Shown piece after piece: positions 1 through 5,680 of a stretch of 5,680 bases of DNA (positions are counted from its first letter, which is position 1; each line of letters starts with the position of its first letter). Source of the stretch: Pseudodesulfovibrio sp. (GTDB lineage: Bacteria; Desulfobacterota; Desulfovibrionia; Desulfovibrionales; Desulfovibrionaceae); assembly GCA_022712815.1 (NCBI GenBank), contig JAFLJW010000067.1, positions 1 to 5,680 of the forward strand, in the 5' to 3' direction. The notes under the pieces were generated by a model. The model worked only from the letters and a program-made list of their open reading frames with translations. It made no database searches and was not told the origin of the DNA. The position numbers and the translations under genes are program-made.

Positions 1-180
1 AAGGGATTCAGTCAGGAAGGCATGGGGCATCGTCAGGATGCAGCCCAGGAATATCTCCGTTTTCTCAAGCAGGTAAATCAGGGCGAGCAGGCAAAACACG
101 CCTACTACCGGCTGGTGGAATGGGGCTATATCAAAGGTGAGGCAAAGCCTGTTGCCAGCCCGTTTGCTGGGTTGGCGTAG
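1..180 (+). CDS. C-terminal end of a TPR-like (helical repeat) protein, 5' end outside window
   Basis: An open frame runs from the first base to a TAG at 178-180 and gives 59 residues, with no start codon needed inside the window. The middle of the segment (QDAAQEYLRFLKQV, then GEQAKHAYYRLVEWGYI) has the alternating small and aromatic residues of a paired-helix repeat, as in the last TPR of many TPR proteins. It is followed by a short non-helical tail ending PFAGLA. The reading is supported by a strong terminator-like hairpin starting 18 bases after the stop. The rest of the gene is missing, so the function cannot be given. A TPR-tailed M48-type metalloprotease (BepA/YfgC-like) is one possibility suggested by the style of the tail, but this is a guess. 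It converges on nrdJ. Confidence 0.7.
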   Translation, partial: KGFSQEGMGHRQDAAQEYLRFLKQVNQGEQAKHAYYRLVEWGYIKGEAKPVASPFAGLA

Positions 181-198
181 GACAAGAGTTCTTCCTTT

Positions 199-247
199 GA
201 ACATGGAAAAGCCGCCCGGATGTGATCCGGGCGGCTTTTCCATGTTC
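199..247. terminator. Bidirectional rho-independent terminator between convergent genes
   Basis: Bases 199-221 and 225-247 are perfect reverse complements (23 bp) around the 3-nt loop GTG at 222-224. The core is an 11-bp GC-rich stem (211-221 with 225-235), flanked by AAAA on the left and TTTT on the right, so each strand reads as GC stem then U tract. It lies 18 bases after the stop of the plus-strand gene and 14 bases after the nrdJ stop on the minus strand, so it can serve both genes. Confidence 0.9.
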
Positions 248-261
248 TTGTGCGGGGCAGG

Positions 262-2508
262 CTACCCGCATTTTGTATATGCGCACGATTTGCAGATGTG
301 GCATCCTTCTTCAAAGACCAGAGCCTCGCCGCAATCCGGGCATAGTTCCTTGTTGAGGGCTGCGACTGCACCGTTGGTTTTTTCGCCTTTCATGTAGCGG
401 GACTCGAAGACATGGGCGATGGCATCCGGGATGGACTTGACCAGATATTTTTTCATGAATTTCTGGTTCTCGCCGCCGATGCCTTTCAGTTGCTGCACAA
501 TCTCGCAGACCTCGACGCCGGAACGCAGGGCCAGAGAAACCAGGCGGCCAATGGCCTCGGCTTTGGCAGTGACGGAAGCACCGGATTTGCCGATGGTGGC
601 AAAGACCTCGAAAGGTTTGCCGTTCATTTCGTTGACGGTCAGGAAGAGTACGCCAAGACCGGTGGCGATCTTCTGGGTAAAGCCGTAGATGACGTCCGGG
701 CGGTCCTGAACAATGGACTTGGGCGCATTGGCCTCGTCCTTTTTCTTGTCGCTGTTGCCGGTGCAGAGGACCTGCGAGGTCTTGGAACCGTCGCGGTAGA
801 CAGTGACACCTTTGCAGCCGAATTCGTAGGCCTTCCAGTAGATGTCCCAAATGTCTTCTTTGGTGGCATTGGCAGGCAGGTTCACGGTCTTGGAGACCGC
901 ATTGTCCGTGTATTTCTGGAAAGCGGCCTGCATTTTGAGATGCCAGATAGGCTCGATGTCCATGGAGGTGACGAAAATGGCACGCAGGTCTTCGGGCAGG
1001 TGTTCCATCTTCTTGATGGTCCCGACCTTGGCTATCTCTTCCATCAGGTTGGCGGAGTATGCATTGGCCTCTCTGAGGGCTTCCTCAAAGAACGGGTTGC
1101 TCTCCATCAGTTTGTCATTGTCCATGACATTGCGCACGAAGCTCAGTGCGAACAGTGGTTCAACACCGGAAGAGCAGCCCGCGATGATGGACAGGGTGCC
1201 GGTGGGCGCAATGGTCGTGATCGTGGCATTGCGGTAGGGTCCGAGGTTCGCCTCTCCGAAAATGGAGTCCACGTAGGTGGGGAAATGTCCGCGCTCGGCT
1301 GCAAGGGCCTTGGAAGCACTCCGTCCTTCGTCGCGCACGAATTTCATGATCCGTTCGGCCAGATCCACGGCTGTCTGTGAATTGTAGGAAACCTTGAGCT
1401 GGTAGAGCAGGTCGGCCCAGCCCATGACACCCAAACCGATTTTGCGATTTTTCTCGACCGTCTCGGTAATCTGCGGCAGCGGGTAGATGGAGGCGTCAAT
1501 GACGTTGTCCAGAAAGCGGACCGAGAGGTGGATGATGCGTTTCAGTTCATCCCAGTCGATCTCGGAACTCTTGCCATTTTTGCCCTTAGCGTAGCATTTG
1601 CCCAGATTGATGGAGCCGAGGTTGCATGCTTCGTACGGCAGCAGGGGTTGCTCGCCGCAGGGGTTGGTGGACTCCATTTCGCCGAGTTTGGGCGTGGGGT
1701 TGTCGCGGTTGATGCGATCAAGGAAGACAATGCCCGGATCACCGGACTCCCATGCTTTATGTACCAGAAGATTGAAGATGTCGCGGGCGTTGAGCTTGCC
1801 GACAGTCTTGCCGGATTCAGGTGCGATCAGGTCGAAGTCAGCTTTCTTTTCGACCGCTTTCATGAACACTTCGGTCAGGCCTATGGAGAGATTGAAGTTG
1901 TTCAGTTCTCCATCGAGTTCCTTGGCCTTTATGAATTCCATGATATCAGGGTGGTCAACGCGCAGGATACCCATATTGGCACCGCGCCGGGTTCCGCCCT
2001 GTTTGATCTGCTCGGTGGCGCAGTTGAAAATCTTGAGGAACGAAAGCGGACCGGATGCCACGCCGCCGGTGGAGCCGACAACAGAGTCCTTGGCCCGCAG
2101 GCGGGAGAAGGAAAAGCCGGTGCCGCCACCGGATTTGTGGATCATGGCCGCGTGTTTGACTGCGTCAAAGATGTCTTCGATGGCGTCTTCCACGGGCAGG
2201 ACGAAACAGGCGGCCAACTGGCCAAGGTCCGTACCTGCGTTCATGAGCGTGGGCGAGTTGGGCAGGAAGCTGTAGGAGGTCATCAACTCATAAAAATCAC
2301 GGGCCAGCGCAGAGGCCTTGGTTGACGACTCCTTGTACTTGGTTTCCTCTTCGGCAATGGCAGATGCCACCCTCCAGAAGAGCTCCTTGGTCGTTTCATA
2401 TACGATCCCCTCAGTGTCCTTTCTCTGATACCGCCTCTTTAAAACTATCTTAGCGTTTTCATTGATGATTGGGTCTGGAAGATTGGCTGGCATCTTGAAT
2501 TTGGGCAT
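262..2508 (-). CDS. nrdJ: Vitamin B12-dependent (class II) ribonucleotide reductase
   Basis: This cytoplasmic enzyme reduces ribonucleotides to deoxyribonucleotides, using adenosylcobalamin to make the active-site thiyl radical, so it needs neither oxygen nor a second radical-making subunit. The protein has 748 residues. Visible catalytic features are NSPTLMNAG (84-92), LAACFVLP with the first redox Cys at 101, NPCGEQ (282-287) carrying the Asn282/Cys284/Glu286 catalytic set, the second redox Cys at 295 (EACNLGSINL, 11 residues after Cys284, as in Thermotoga NrdJ), and APTGT (434-438). The C-terminus has six cysteines from 723 to 747 in a CPDCG...CHICKSC...CG pattern, typical of the metal-binding or thiol-relay tail of these enzymes. 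No N-terminal ATP-cone is seen. I chose ATG at 2508 because an AGAAGG ribosome binding site sits 7 nt upstream. An in-frame TTG at 2559 would add 17 residues. The gene stands alone, with no nrdAB or nrdDG nearby. Confidence 0.96.
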   Translation of the reverse strand: MPKFKMPANLPDPIINENAKIVLKRRYQRKDTEGIVYETTKELFWRVASAIAEEETKYKESSTKASALARDFYELMTSYSFLPNSPTLMNAGTDLGQLAACFVLPVEDAIEDIFDAVKHAAMIHKSGGGTGFSFSRLRAKDSVVGSTGGVASGPLSFLKIFNCATEQIKQGGTRRGANMGILRVDHPDIMEFIKAKELDGELNNFNLSIGLTEVFMKAVEKKADFDLIAPESGKTVGKLNARDIFNLLVHKAWESGDPGIVFLDRINRDNPTPKLGEMESTNPCGEQPLLPYEACNLGSINLGKCYAKGKNGKSSEIDWDELKRIIHLSVRFLDNVIDASIYPLPQITETVEKNRKIGLGVMGWADLLYQLKVSYNSQTAVDLAERIMKFVRDEGRSASKALAAERGHFPTYVDSIFGEANLGPYRNATITTIAPTGTLSIIAGCSSGVEPLFALSFVRNVMDNDKLMESNPFFEEALREANAYSANLMEEIAKVGTIKKMEHLPEDLRAIFVTSMDIEPIWHLKMQAAFQKYTDNAVSKTVNLPANATKEDIWDIYWKAYEFGCKGVTVYRDGSKTSQVLCTGNSDKKKDEANAPKSIVQDRPDVIYGFTQKIATGLGVLFLTVNEMNGKPFEVFATIGKSGASVTAKAEAIGRLVSLALRSGVEVCEIVQQLKGIGGENQKFMKKYLVKSIPDAIAHVFESRYMKGEKTNGAVAALNKELCPDCGEALVFEEGCHICKSCAYTKCG

Positions 2509-2515
2509 AGAGGAA

Positions 2516-2521
2516 CCTTCT
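2516..2521 (-). promoter_or_regulatory. Ribosome binding site of nrdJ
   Basis: On the minus strand this reads AGAAGG, followed by 7 nt and then ATG at 2508-2506. It decides the start of nrdJ in favour of MPKFKMPANLPDP over the longer TTG-started frame. The TTG at 2559 also has a GAGGG-like stretch just upstream, so the longer form is not fully excluded. Confidence 0.75.
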
Positions 2522-2580
2522 ATAACAGGCTGAAATGTTGATATTTTTTTTGAAAGCAACCCTGCCCTCTGGAGCAGCGT

Positions 2581-2593
2581 TAGAGATTCTCTA
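2581..2593. promoter_or_regulatory. Small perfect palindrome upstream of nrdJ, possible operator
   Basis: TAGAGA-T-TCTCTA is a perfect 6-bp inverted repeat around one base, 73-85 bases upstream of the nrdJ ATG. On the minus strand a TAATCT that could act as a weak -10 lies just before it, overlapping its edge region (2592-2597). No good -35 accompanies it. It does not resemble an NrdR box. A regulator cannot be named and it may be chance. Confidence 0.25.
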
Positions 2594-2628
2594 GATTACA
2601 GAAGGTGTAGGGAAAACGCCAGCCCAAA

Positions 2629-2645
2629 TTGCGCTTGAGGTGCAA
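2629..2645. repeat. Imperfect inverted repeat in the nrdJ upstream region
   Basis: TTGCGC and GTGCAA flank a 5-nt spacer (TTGAG). Five of six arm positions are complementary, the inner G/T being the exception. The placement, about 120-137 bases upstream of the nrdJ start and directly after the kinase terminator-like element on the minus strand, would suit an operator or activator site. This is shape only and I recognise no family. Confidence 0.2.
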
Positions 2646-2687
2646 AAAAACCGGTAGGCCGCGTGGCGTATGGGTTGTCGGGTTTTT
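2646..2687 (-). terminator. Imperfect terminator-like hairpin after the histidine kinase gene
   Basis: Bases 2646-2652 pair with 2681-2687 (five A-T pairs and two G-C pairs), and 2653 pairs with 2679 if 2680 is bulged. An inner hairpin pairs 2658-2660 with 2665-2667 around GCGT. On the minus strand the structure ends in a run of seven T (2650-2644). It begins 4 bases after the kinase stop. The stem contains an unpaired internal stretch (2671-2678), so it is weaker than the terminator at 199-247. Confidence 0.45.
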
Positions 2688-2691
2688 GTAG

Positions 2692-5088
2692 CTAGGAATC
2701 ACTCTCGTTTTTGACAGGGAGGCTCACCGTTATGGTGGTGCCGTTCTTTTCGGAGGTGGTGAAAGAGATTCGTCCGCCCAGAGAAGTGGTGATGAGGTGG
2801 GATGTGTATGTGCCAAGGCCGGTGCCATGCACCTTGCCCGAAGTGACGTACTTGTCAAAGAAGGTGTCCCGGATTGTCGCGGGTATCACGCCTTGGTTGT
2901 GGACAGCGATGGTATGACTGTCCGTGGTGTTGAAATTCAGAGTGACGGACTTTTCTTTTGGTGATGCTTCGATGGCGTTTTTGAGAAGATTGGCGAGCAG
3001 GGCGTAGCAAAGCACTTCTTCCGATTTGATCATGAAGACGTGGTTTTCACCCACGGGCTTACCTCCCAAGTTGACTGTCAGGCTAATCTTTTTGACGCGC
3101 ATGAGCGGCCTGAGTTCCTCAACTACGTTTTCGGTCATGGGCAACAGGTCCAAAGTTTCGGGAGCCAGCAGGTAGGTTCCCGATTCCATTTTGAACAGGG
3201 CGCGGGACATGTCTATGATGCGAATCATGCGCTGGCTGGCATTTTTCACGCTGAGCAGCAGTTCGCGCTGGTCTTTGGTGAGATTGTCGGCCCGGTCGAA
3301 CAATTTGAACATGGTCTGCACGGCCATGGTGGGCGATCTCAGATCGTGTTGGACCATGTGCTCCACATCTTCTCTCAGTTTTTCCACACGCTTGCGTTCG
3401 GATATGTCAGTAAAGAACCCAATGGCTAGTTCCGTTCCCTTGAAGAGCAGGTAGTAGGCCGTGATCTCCATAGGGATGGTCTTGCCCTGCTTGTTGCGGA
3501 TCACAGGCTCAAAGGTGAGCATCTGGCTGTACTTCAGTCTTTCCCAGAAAGATATCCAGCCCTCGGATGTGATATCCGGTGTGATCTCGGCAAAAGTCTT
3601 GCGCTTGAGTTCAGAGCGGGTGTAGCCGAGCATATTGGCCGCGATCAGGTTGGCGTAGACGATGTGTCCCGATGGCTGGATGCGGAAAATGCCCAGGGCT
3701 GCGTTGTCCATGGCGAACTGGGTCAGCCGCAGTTCTTCCTCGGCCTGGAGGCGGTGGGTGATGTCCGTGCCGAAAGAGATAATCACCAGTTCATCTGTGG
3801 GGTCGTTTGCGACCGAGTTGCGCCACAGTATCTGTCGCGTTTCACCTTTTTTGGTCAAAATGGGATTTTCAAAGGTGTCGGAGGACATGCCGAGTCCGCC
3901 ACGGATGAGTCGGGAAAATTCATCCCAGACGAAAGGATATCGTTCTCTGGGAACCACCACGTCAAACCAGTTCTTGCCGATCAGTTCTTCACGCTTGTAA
4001 CCGGTGATGGCTTCACCTGCGCGGTTCAGCAACTGCACATGGCCGGTATAGTCCAGGCCGACGATAATCACGTCTGCGGATTCAATGATTTGTTGCGTGT
4101 TGGCATGAGCTTTCTTGAATTTTCGCTCCATCAGTTTCCGCTTCCTGATCTCGGCAGTTAGTTTTCGGTTCCAGAAAAAGAACAATCCCATAATGGTCAG
4201 TGAGCCAACACTGATTCCGCCTATGATTCTCCATACATGAGGACGGTCCACCCATTGACTGTCACGCAGTATCGTCCAGTAGTCGTGTATGTTTTTTCTG
4301 TCTTGATCGGAGATGGTGGCAAGGACCCGATTGATCAGGGTGAGCAGGATTGGCCAGTCCTTTCTCACACCAACGGACAGGCGGTATGAGTATTCGGTGA
4401 TGGCCGCGATGCGGATATTGGTGATACCGTGTTCGCGGGAGAGATAGACCACGGTCGCCTCGGCACCAACAAAGGCATCTGCCAGACCATCTTCCACTGC
4501 CAGCAAGCCCTGATCCTGAGTATTGACCGGCATGATGACGATTTCGGGATAATCTTTGAGCATGCGCAGGTGTGCCACGTGCGCTGAACTCACGGCAACG
4601 GTTTTGCCATTGAGGTCGGCCAGTCCTGAGATGAAAGGGAAGTCGGATCGGGTGACCACGACGATGGGCATGTAGAAATACGGCTCGGAAATGAGCATGT
4701 CACGGGTTCTCTCCGGCAGGCTGGTAACGGCTGAAACCATGTCCACTTCCTGCGCCTTGGCGAGTTCCCATACGCTCTTGAAGTTGGAAGTTCGTATCCG
4801 CCGGGTGGTGATGCCGAGCTTTTTCTCGATGATGTCGATGTAGGTCGGAACGATGCCTTGAATGGAGCCGTTGTCGGCTCGGAACATGATGGGCGGCGCA
4901 TTGAGCCAGATGCCGAGCCTGATATCCTTGTGGGAGTCGAGGAAGGCTCGTTCCTCATCGCTCATGGGTAGGGGGACATCCGAAGTCCTGGGGCCTTGCA
5001 GTTGTCCGAACGCCAAGCCCCCACACAGCACAAAAGCCAGTGTGGTGGCCAGGAAGACAGTGATTAATTTGCGACAACGGATCGGCAT
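2692..5088 (-). CDS. Membrane sensor histidine kinase: periplasmic SBP_bac_3 domain, PAS-PAS, HisKA-HATPase_c
   Basis: This two-component sensor kinase has 798 residues from ATG at 5088. Residues 1-28 form a signal peptide (basic start, then a hydrophobic run ending LAFG). Residues about 52-274 resemble a family 3 solute-binding domain (DIRLGIW at the start, GTxGxxPTY-like SIQGIVPTYIDII, VDMVSAVTSLPER, NGKTVAVSS), so it probably binds a small ligand such as an amino acid in the periplasm. A TM segment lies at 286-306. Two PAS domains follow (about 331-444 and 456-567), the first with ESADVIIVGLD and the second ending FFTDISERKR. The H-box is QHDLRSP with phospho-acceptor His581. The N-box is NLLKNAIEAS (key Asn704), the F-box FFDKYVTSGK, and the G2 box GTGLGTY (755-761). 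The G1 box is HNQG and lacks the usual DxG, as in a known kinase subgroup. No receiver domain is fused and no response regulator is adjacent. An in-frame ATG at 5208 would give a longer form, but the signal peptide fits 5088 better. Confidence 0.93.
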   Translation of the reverse strand: MPIRCRKLITVFLATTLAFVLCGGLAFGQLQGPRTSDVPLPMSDEERAFLDSHKDIRLGIWLNAPPIMFRADNGSIQGIVPTYIDIIEKKLGITTRRIRTSNFKSVWELAKAQEVDMVSAVTSLPERTRDMLISEPYFYMPIVVVTRSDFPFISGLADLNGKTVAVSSAHVAHLRMLKDYPEIVIMPVNTQDQGLLAVEDGLADAFVGAEATVVYLSREHGITNIRIAAITEYSYRLSVGVRKDWPILLTLINRVLATISDQDRKNIHDYWTILRDSQWVDRPHVWRIIGGISVGSLTIMGLFFFWNRKLTAEIRKRKLMERKFKKAHANTQQIIESADVIIVGLDYTGHVQLLNRAGEAITGYKREELIGKNWFDVVVPRERYPFVWDEFSRLIRGGLGMSSDTFENPILTKKGETRQILWRNSVANDPTDELVIISFGTDITHRLQAEEELRLTQFAMDNAALGIFRIQPSGHIVYANLIAANMLGYTRSELKRKTFAEITPDITSEGWISFWERLKYSQMLTFEPVIRNKQGKTIPMEITAYYLLFKGTELAIGFFTDISERKRVEKLREDVEHMVQHDLRSPTMAVQTMFKLFDRADNLTKDQRELLLSVKNASQRMIRIIDMSRALFKMESGTYLLAPETLDLLPMTENVVEELRPLMRVKKISLTVNLGGKPVGENHVFMIKSEEVLCYALLANLLKNAIEASPKEKSVTLNFNTTDSHTIAVHNQGVIPATIRDTFFDKYVTSGKVHGTGLGTYTSHLITTSLGGRISFTTSEKNGTTITVSLPVKNESDS

Positions 5089-5129
5089 ATGAATTCCAAA
5101 ATGGAGACAGCACAAGGTGACACGACAAC

Positions 5130-5157
5130 AGGGCCTGATGCCCTCGAAAGAGAGGGC
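5130..5157 (-). promoter_or_regulatory. Two mutually exclusive hairpins in the kinase leader
   Basis: Bases 5140-5145 and 5152-5157 are perfect 6-bp complements around a 6-nt loop. Bases 5130-5134 and 5140-5144 are perfect 5-bp complements around a 5-nt loop. Both use the same segment at 5140-5144, so only one can form at a time. On the minus-strand transcript they lie about 42-70 nt before the kinase ATG. Neither is followed by a U run, so a simple terminator is not supported. Confidence 0.3.
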
Positions 5158-5225
5158 TGGTTCTCTGTATACCCCATTTTTCACGGTGGGACAAACAGGG
5201 TCTGTCATAAAACCATCTTGCATGG

Positions 5226-5231
5226 ATAATA
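5226..5231 (-). promoter_or_regulatory. Possible -10 box for the kinase gene
   Basis: The minus strand reads TATTAT, five of six matches to the sigma-70 -10 consensus, inside the AT-rich part of the gap. No convincing -35 is found 16-18 bases upstream, so this would need an activator or is chance. If used, it gives a leader of about 130 nt that contains both hairpins at 5130-5157. Confidence 0.2.
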
Positions 5232-5320
5232 TGAGGAAAAAGAAGCTGGAATTACGGGGAATTTTTATTGAAAATAGTGCTATCCCAAAAAAAATCAGCA
5301 ATATGAATTGCGCACCCGAA

Positions 5321-5332
5321 CTGTGATCACAG
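5321..5332. promoter_or_regulatory. 12-bp perfect palindrome, possible operator
   Basis: CTGTGATCACAG is self-complementary over all 12 bases and lies in the gap between the DUF4911-like gene and the kinase, about 90 bases upstream of the possible -10. The half sites TGTGA/TCACA match those of CRP/FNR-family operators, but those need a 6-base spacer and here the half sites abut, so a CRP-type site is not supported. Another repressor or activator is possible. Confidence 0.3.
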
Positions 5333-5379
5333 GCTGGAACATGACGAAAAGAAGTTCATCCGGTTAAAGCGTACTTTTT

Positions 5380-5680
5380 TTAAAGAGGCGCAGATTGAGC
5401 TCCGAAACTTAACGTTCCCGGGAGCAGGACCTTTATCTCCAGCTCTGTCCCGGCTGCCTTCAGAAAGCTGTTGATTTCTCGTTTCAGATGAGGGCTATAG
5501 CGAAGTTGGAGTATGCCCTTGTATTTGTTGGCGACCGTGAAAATTCCAAGATTGTCATAGCCCTCCAGCAGGAAACGAAAGAGACCTATCTTGCTCGGTT
5601 CGACCTGAACATAAGTACGGGCCGACTGGGTTGGCGGCGGCGGGCAGATTCGTTTGCGAGGCTTGACGCGGGAAGTTTTC
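5380..5680 (-). CDS. DUF4911-like small protein, 5' end outside window
   Basis: On the minus strand an open frame enters from the right edge (first full codon at 5679) and ends at TAA (5382-5380), giving 99 residues with no in-frame ATG, GTG or TTG in view, so the start lies further right. The first 20 residues are basic and proline-rich (CPPPP). The core from about residue 22, with YVQVEPSKIGLFRFLLEGYD and later IFTVANKYKGILQLRYSP, has the VxPxxIxxxxFxLEGYD pattern I associate with DUF4911, a short domain of unknown role common in sulfate-reducing Deltaproteobacteria. After it, a helix (LKREINSFLKAAG) and a strand complete a small alpha/beta fold. No signal peptide or TM is seen in the visible part. 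The family assignment is from memory of the motif, and the function is unknown. Confidence 0.75.
   Translation of the reverse strand, partial: KTSRVKPRKRICPPPPTQSARTYVQVEPSKIGLFRFLLEGYDNLGIFTVANKYKGILQLRYSPHLKREINSFLKAAGTELEIKVLLPGTLSFGAQSAPL

Larger units (their letters stand above)
5089..5379. other. Intergenic region and presumed leader of the kinase gene
   Basis: This 291-base gap lies between the DUF4911-like gene and the kinase start. Its left 130 bases would be the kinase mRNA leader and hold two alternative hairpins. The part from about 5225 to 5310 is markedly AT-rich with an A8 run on the plus strand (5287-5294), which suits a promoter region. A 12-bp palindrome lies at 5321-5332. 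The minus-strand frame stays open through 5089-5301 but encodes nothing that looks like a protein domain. I see no clear terminator for the DUF4911-like gene and no riboswitch that I recognise. Confidence 0.6.

Noticed and set aside
412..1380. Long plus-strand open frame of 322 codons opposite nrdJ
   Set aside because: It lies wholly antisense to the well-supported nrdJ, has no recognisable domain, and its length follows from the codon bias of the gene on the other strand.
1528..2325. Plus-strand open frame of 265 codons opposite the 5' half of nrdJ
   Set aside because: Antisense shadow of nrdJ; no motif, no independent promoter or ribosome binding site seen.
2432..2444. 13-bp match CGCCTCTTTAAAA between nrdJ coding sequence and the end of the DUF4911-like gene (minus strand, near 5377-5389)
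   Set aside because: Short, AT-rich at one end, inside coding sequence in one copy; no flanking similarity, so chance is the simplest explanation.
2509..2691. Cobalamin riboswitch expected upstream of a B12-dependent enzyme
   Set aside because: No GCCACTG-type B12 box on the minus strand, and the space left after the kinase terminator-like element is short for this riboswitch.
5089..5301. N-terminal extension of the kinase (71 more codons) or a separate leader peptide
   Set aside because: The extra residues do not resemble a domain and would place the signal peptide internally. The ATG at 5208 has only a weak AAGATGG-like site.
5363..5382. Terminator-like AAAG-CGTA-CTTT followed by a T run on the plus strand
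   Set aside because: The stem is only 4 bp, and no plus-strand gene ends here; on the minus strand the T run would be on the wrong side.

Overview
The window reads as ordinary chromosomal DNA from an anaerobic bacterium, most likely a Desulfovibrio-type sulfate reducer. That placement is an inference from three things: a B12-dependent (class II) ribonucleotide reductase, a substrate-binding/PAS histidine kinase with a G1 box of the HNxG type, and a small DUF4911-like protein. There is no tRNA, rRNA, CRISPR array, insertion sequence or other mobile element that I can see.

Layout from left to right: (1) bases 1-180, plus strand, the last 59 codons of a gene whose protein end looks like a TPR/helical repeat; (2) bases 181-261, a short gap between two converging genes, holding a perfect 23-bp inverted repeat with a 3-nt loop that looks like a shared bidirectional terminator; (3) bases 262-2508, minus strand, a complete nrdJ; (4) bases 2509-2691, a gap with the nrdJ ribosome binding site, two small palindromes and an imperfect terminator-like structure for the gene upstream; (5) bases 2692-5088, minus strand, a complete membrane histidine kinase (signal peptide, periplasmic solute-binding domain, one TM, two PAS domains, HisKA and HATPase_c); (6) bases 5089-5379, an AT-rich gap with a 12-bp palindrome, a possible -10 box and two mutually exclusive hairpins in the presumed kinase leader; (7) bases 5380-5679, minus strand, the 3' part of a small DUF4911-like gene whose start lies outside the window.

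The three minus-strand genes point the same way but are separated by about 180 and 290 bases with terminator-like or promoter-like features between them, so they are probably separate transcription units and not one operon. NrdJ supplies deoxyribonucleotides for DNA synthesis. The kinase probably senses a small periplasmic ligand, but no response regulator is visible next to it. I found no convincing sign of an undescribed system. The items worth a second look are regulatory: the leader hairpins, the palindromes and the convergent terminator.
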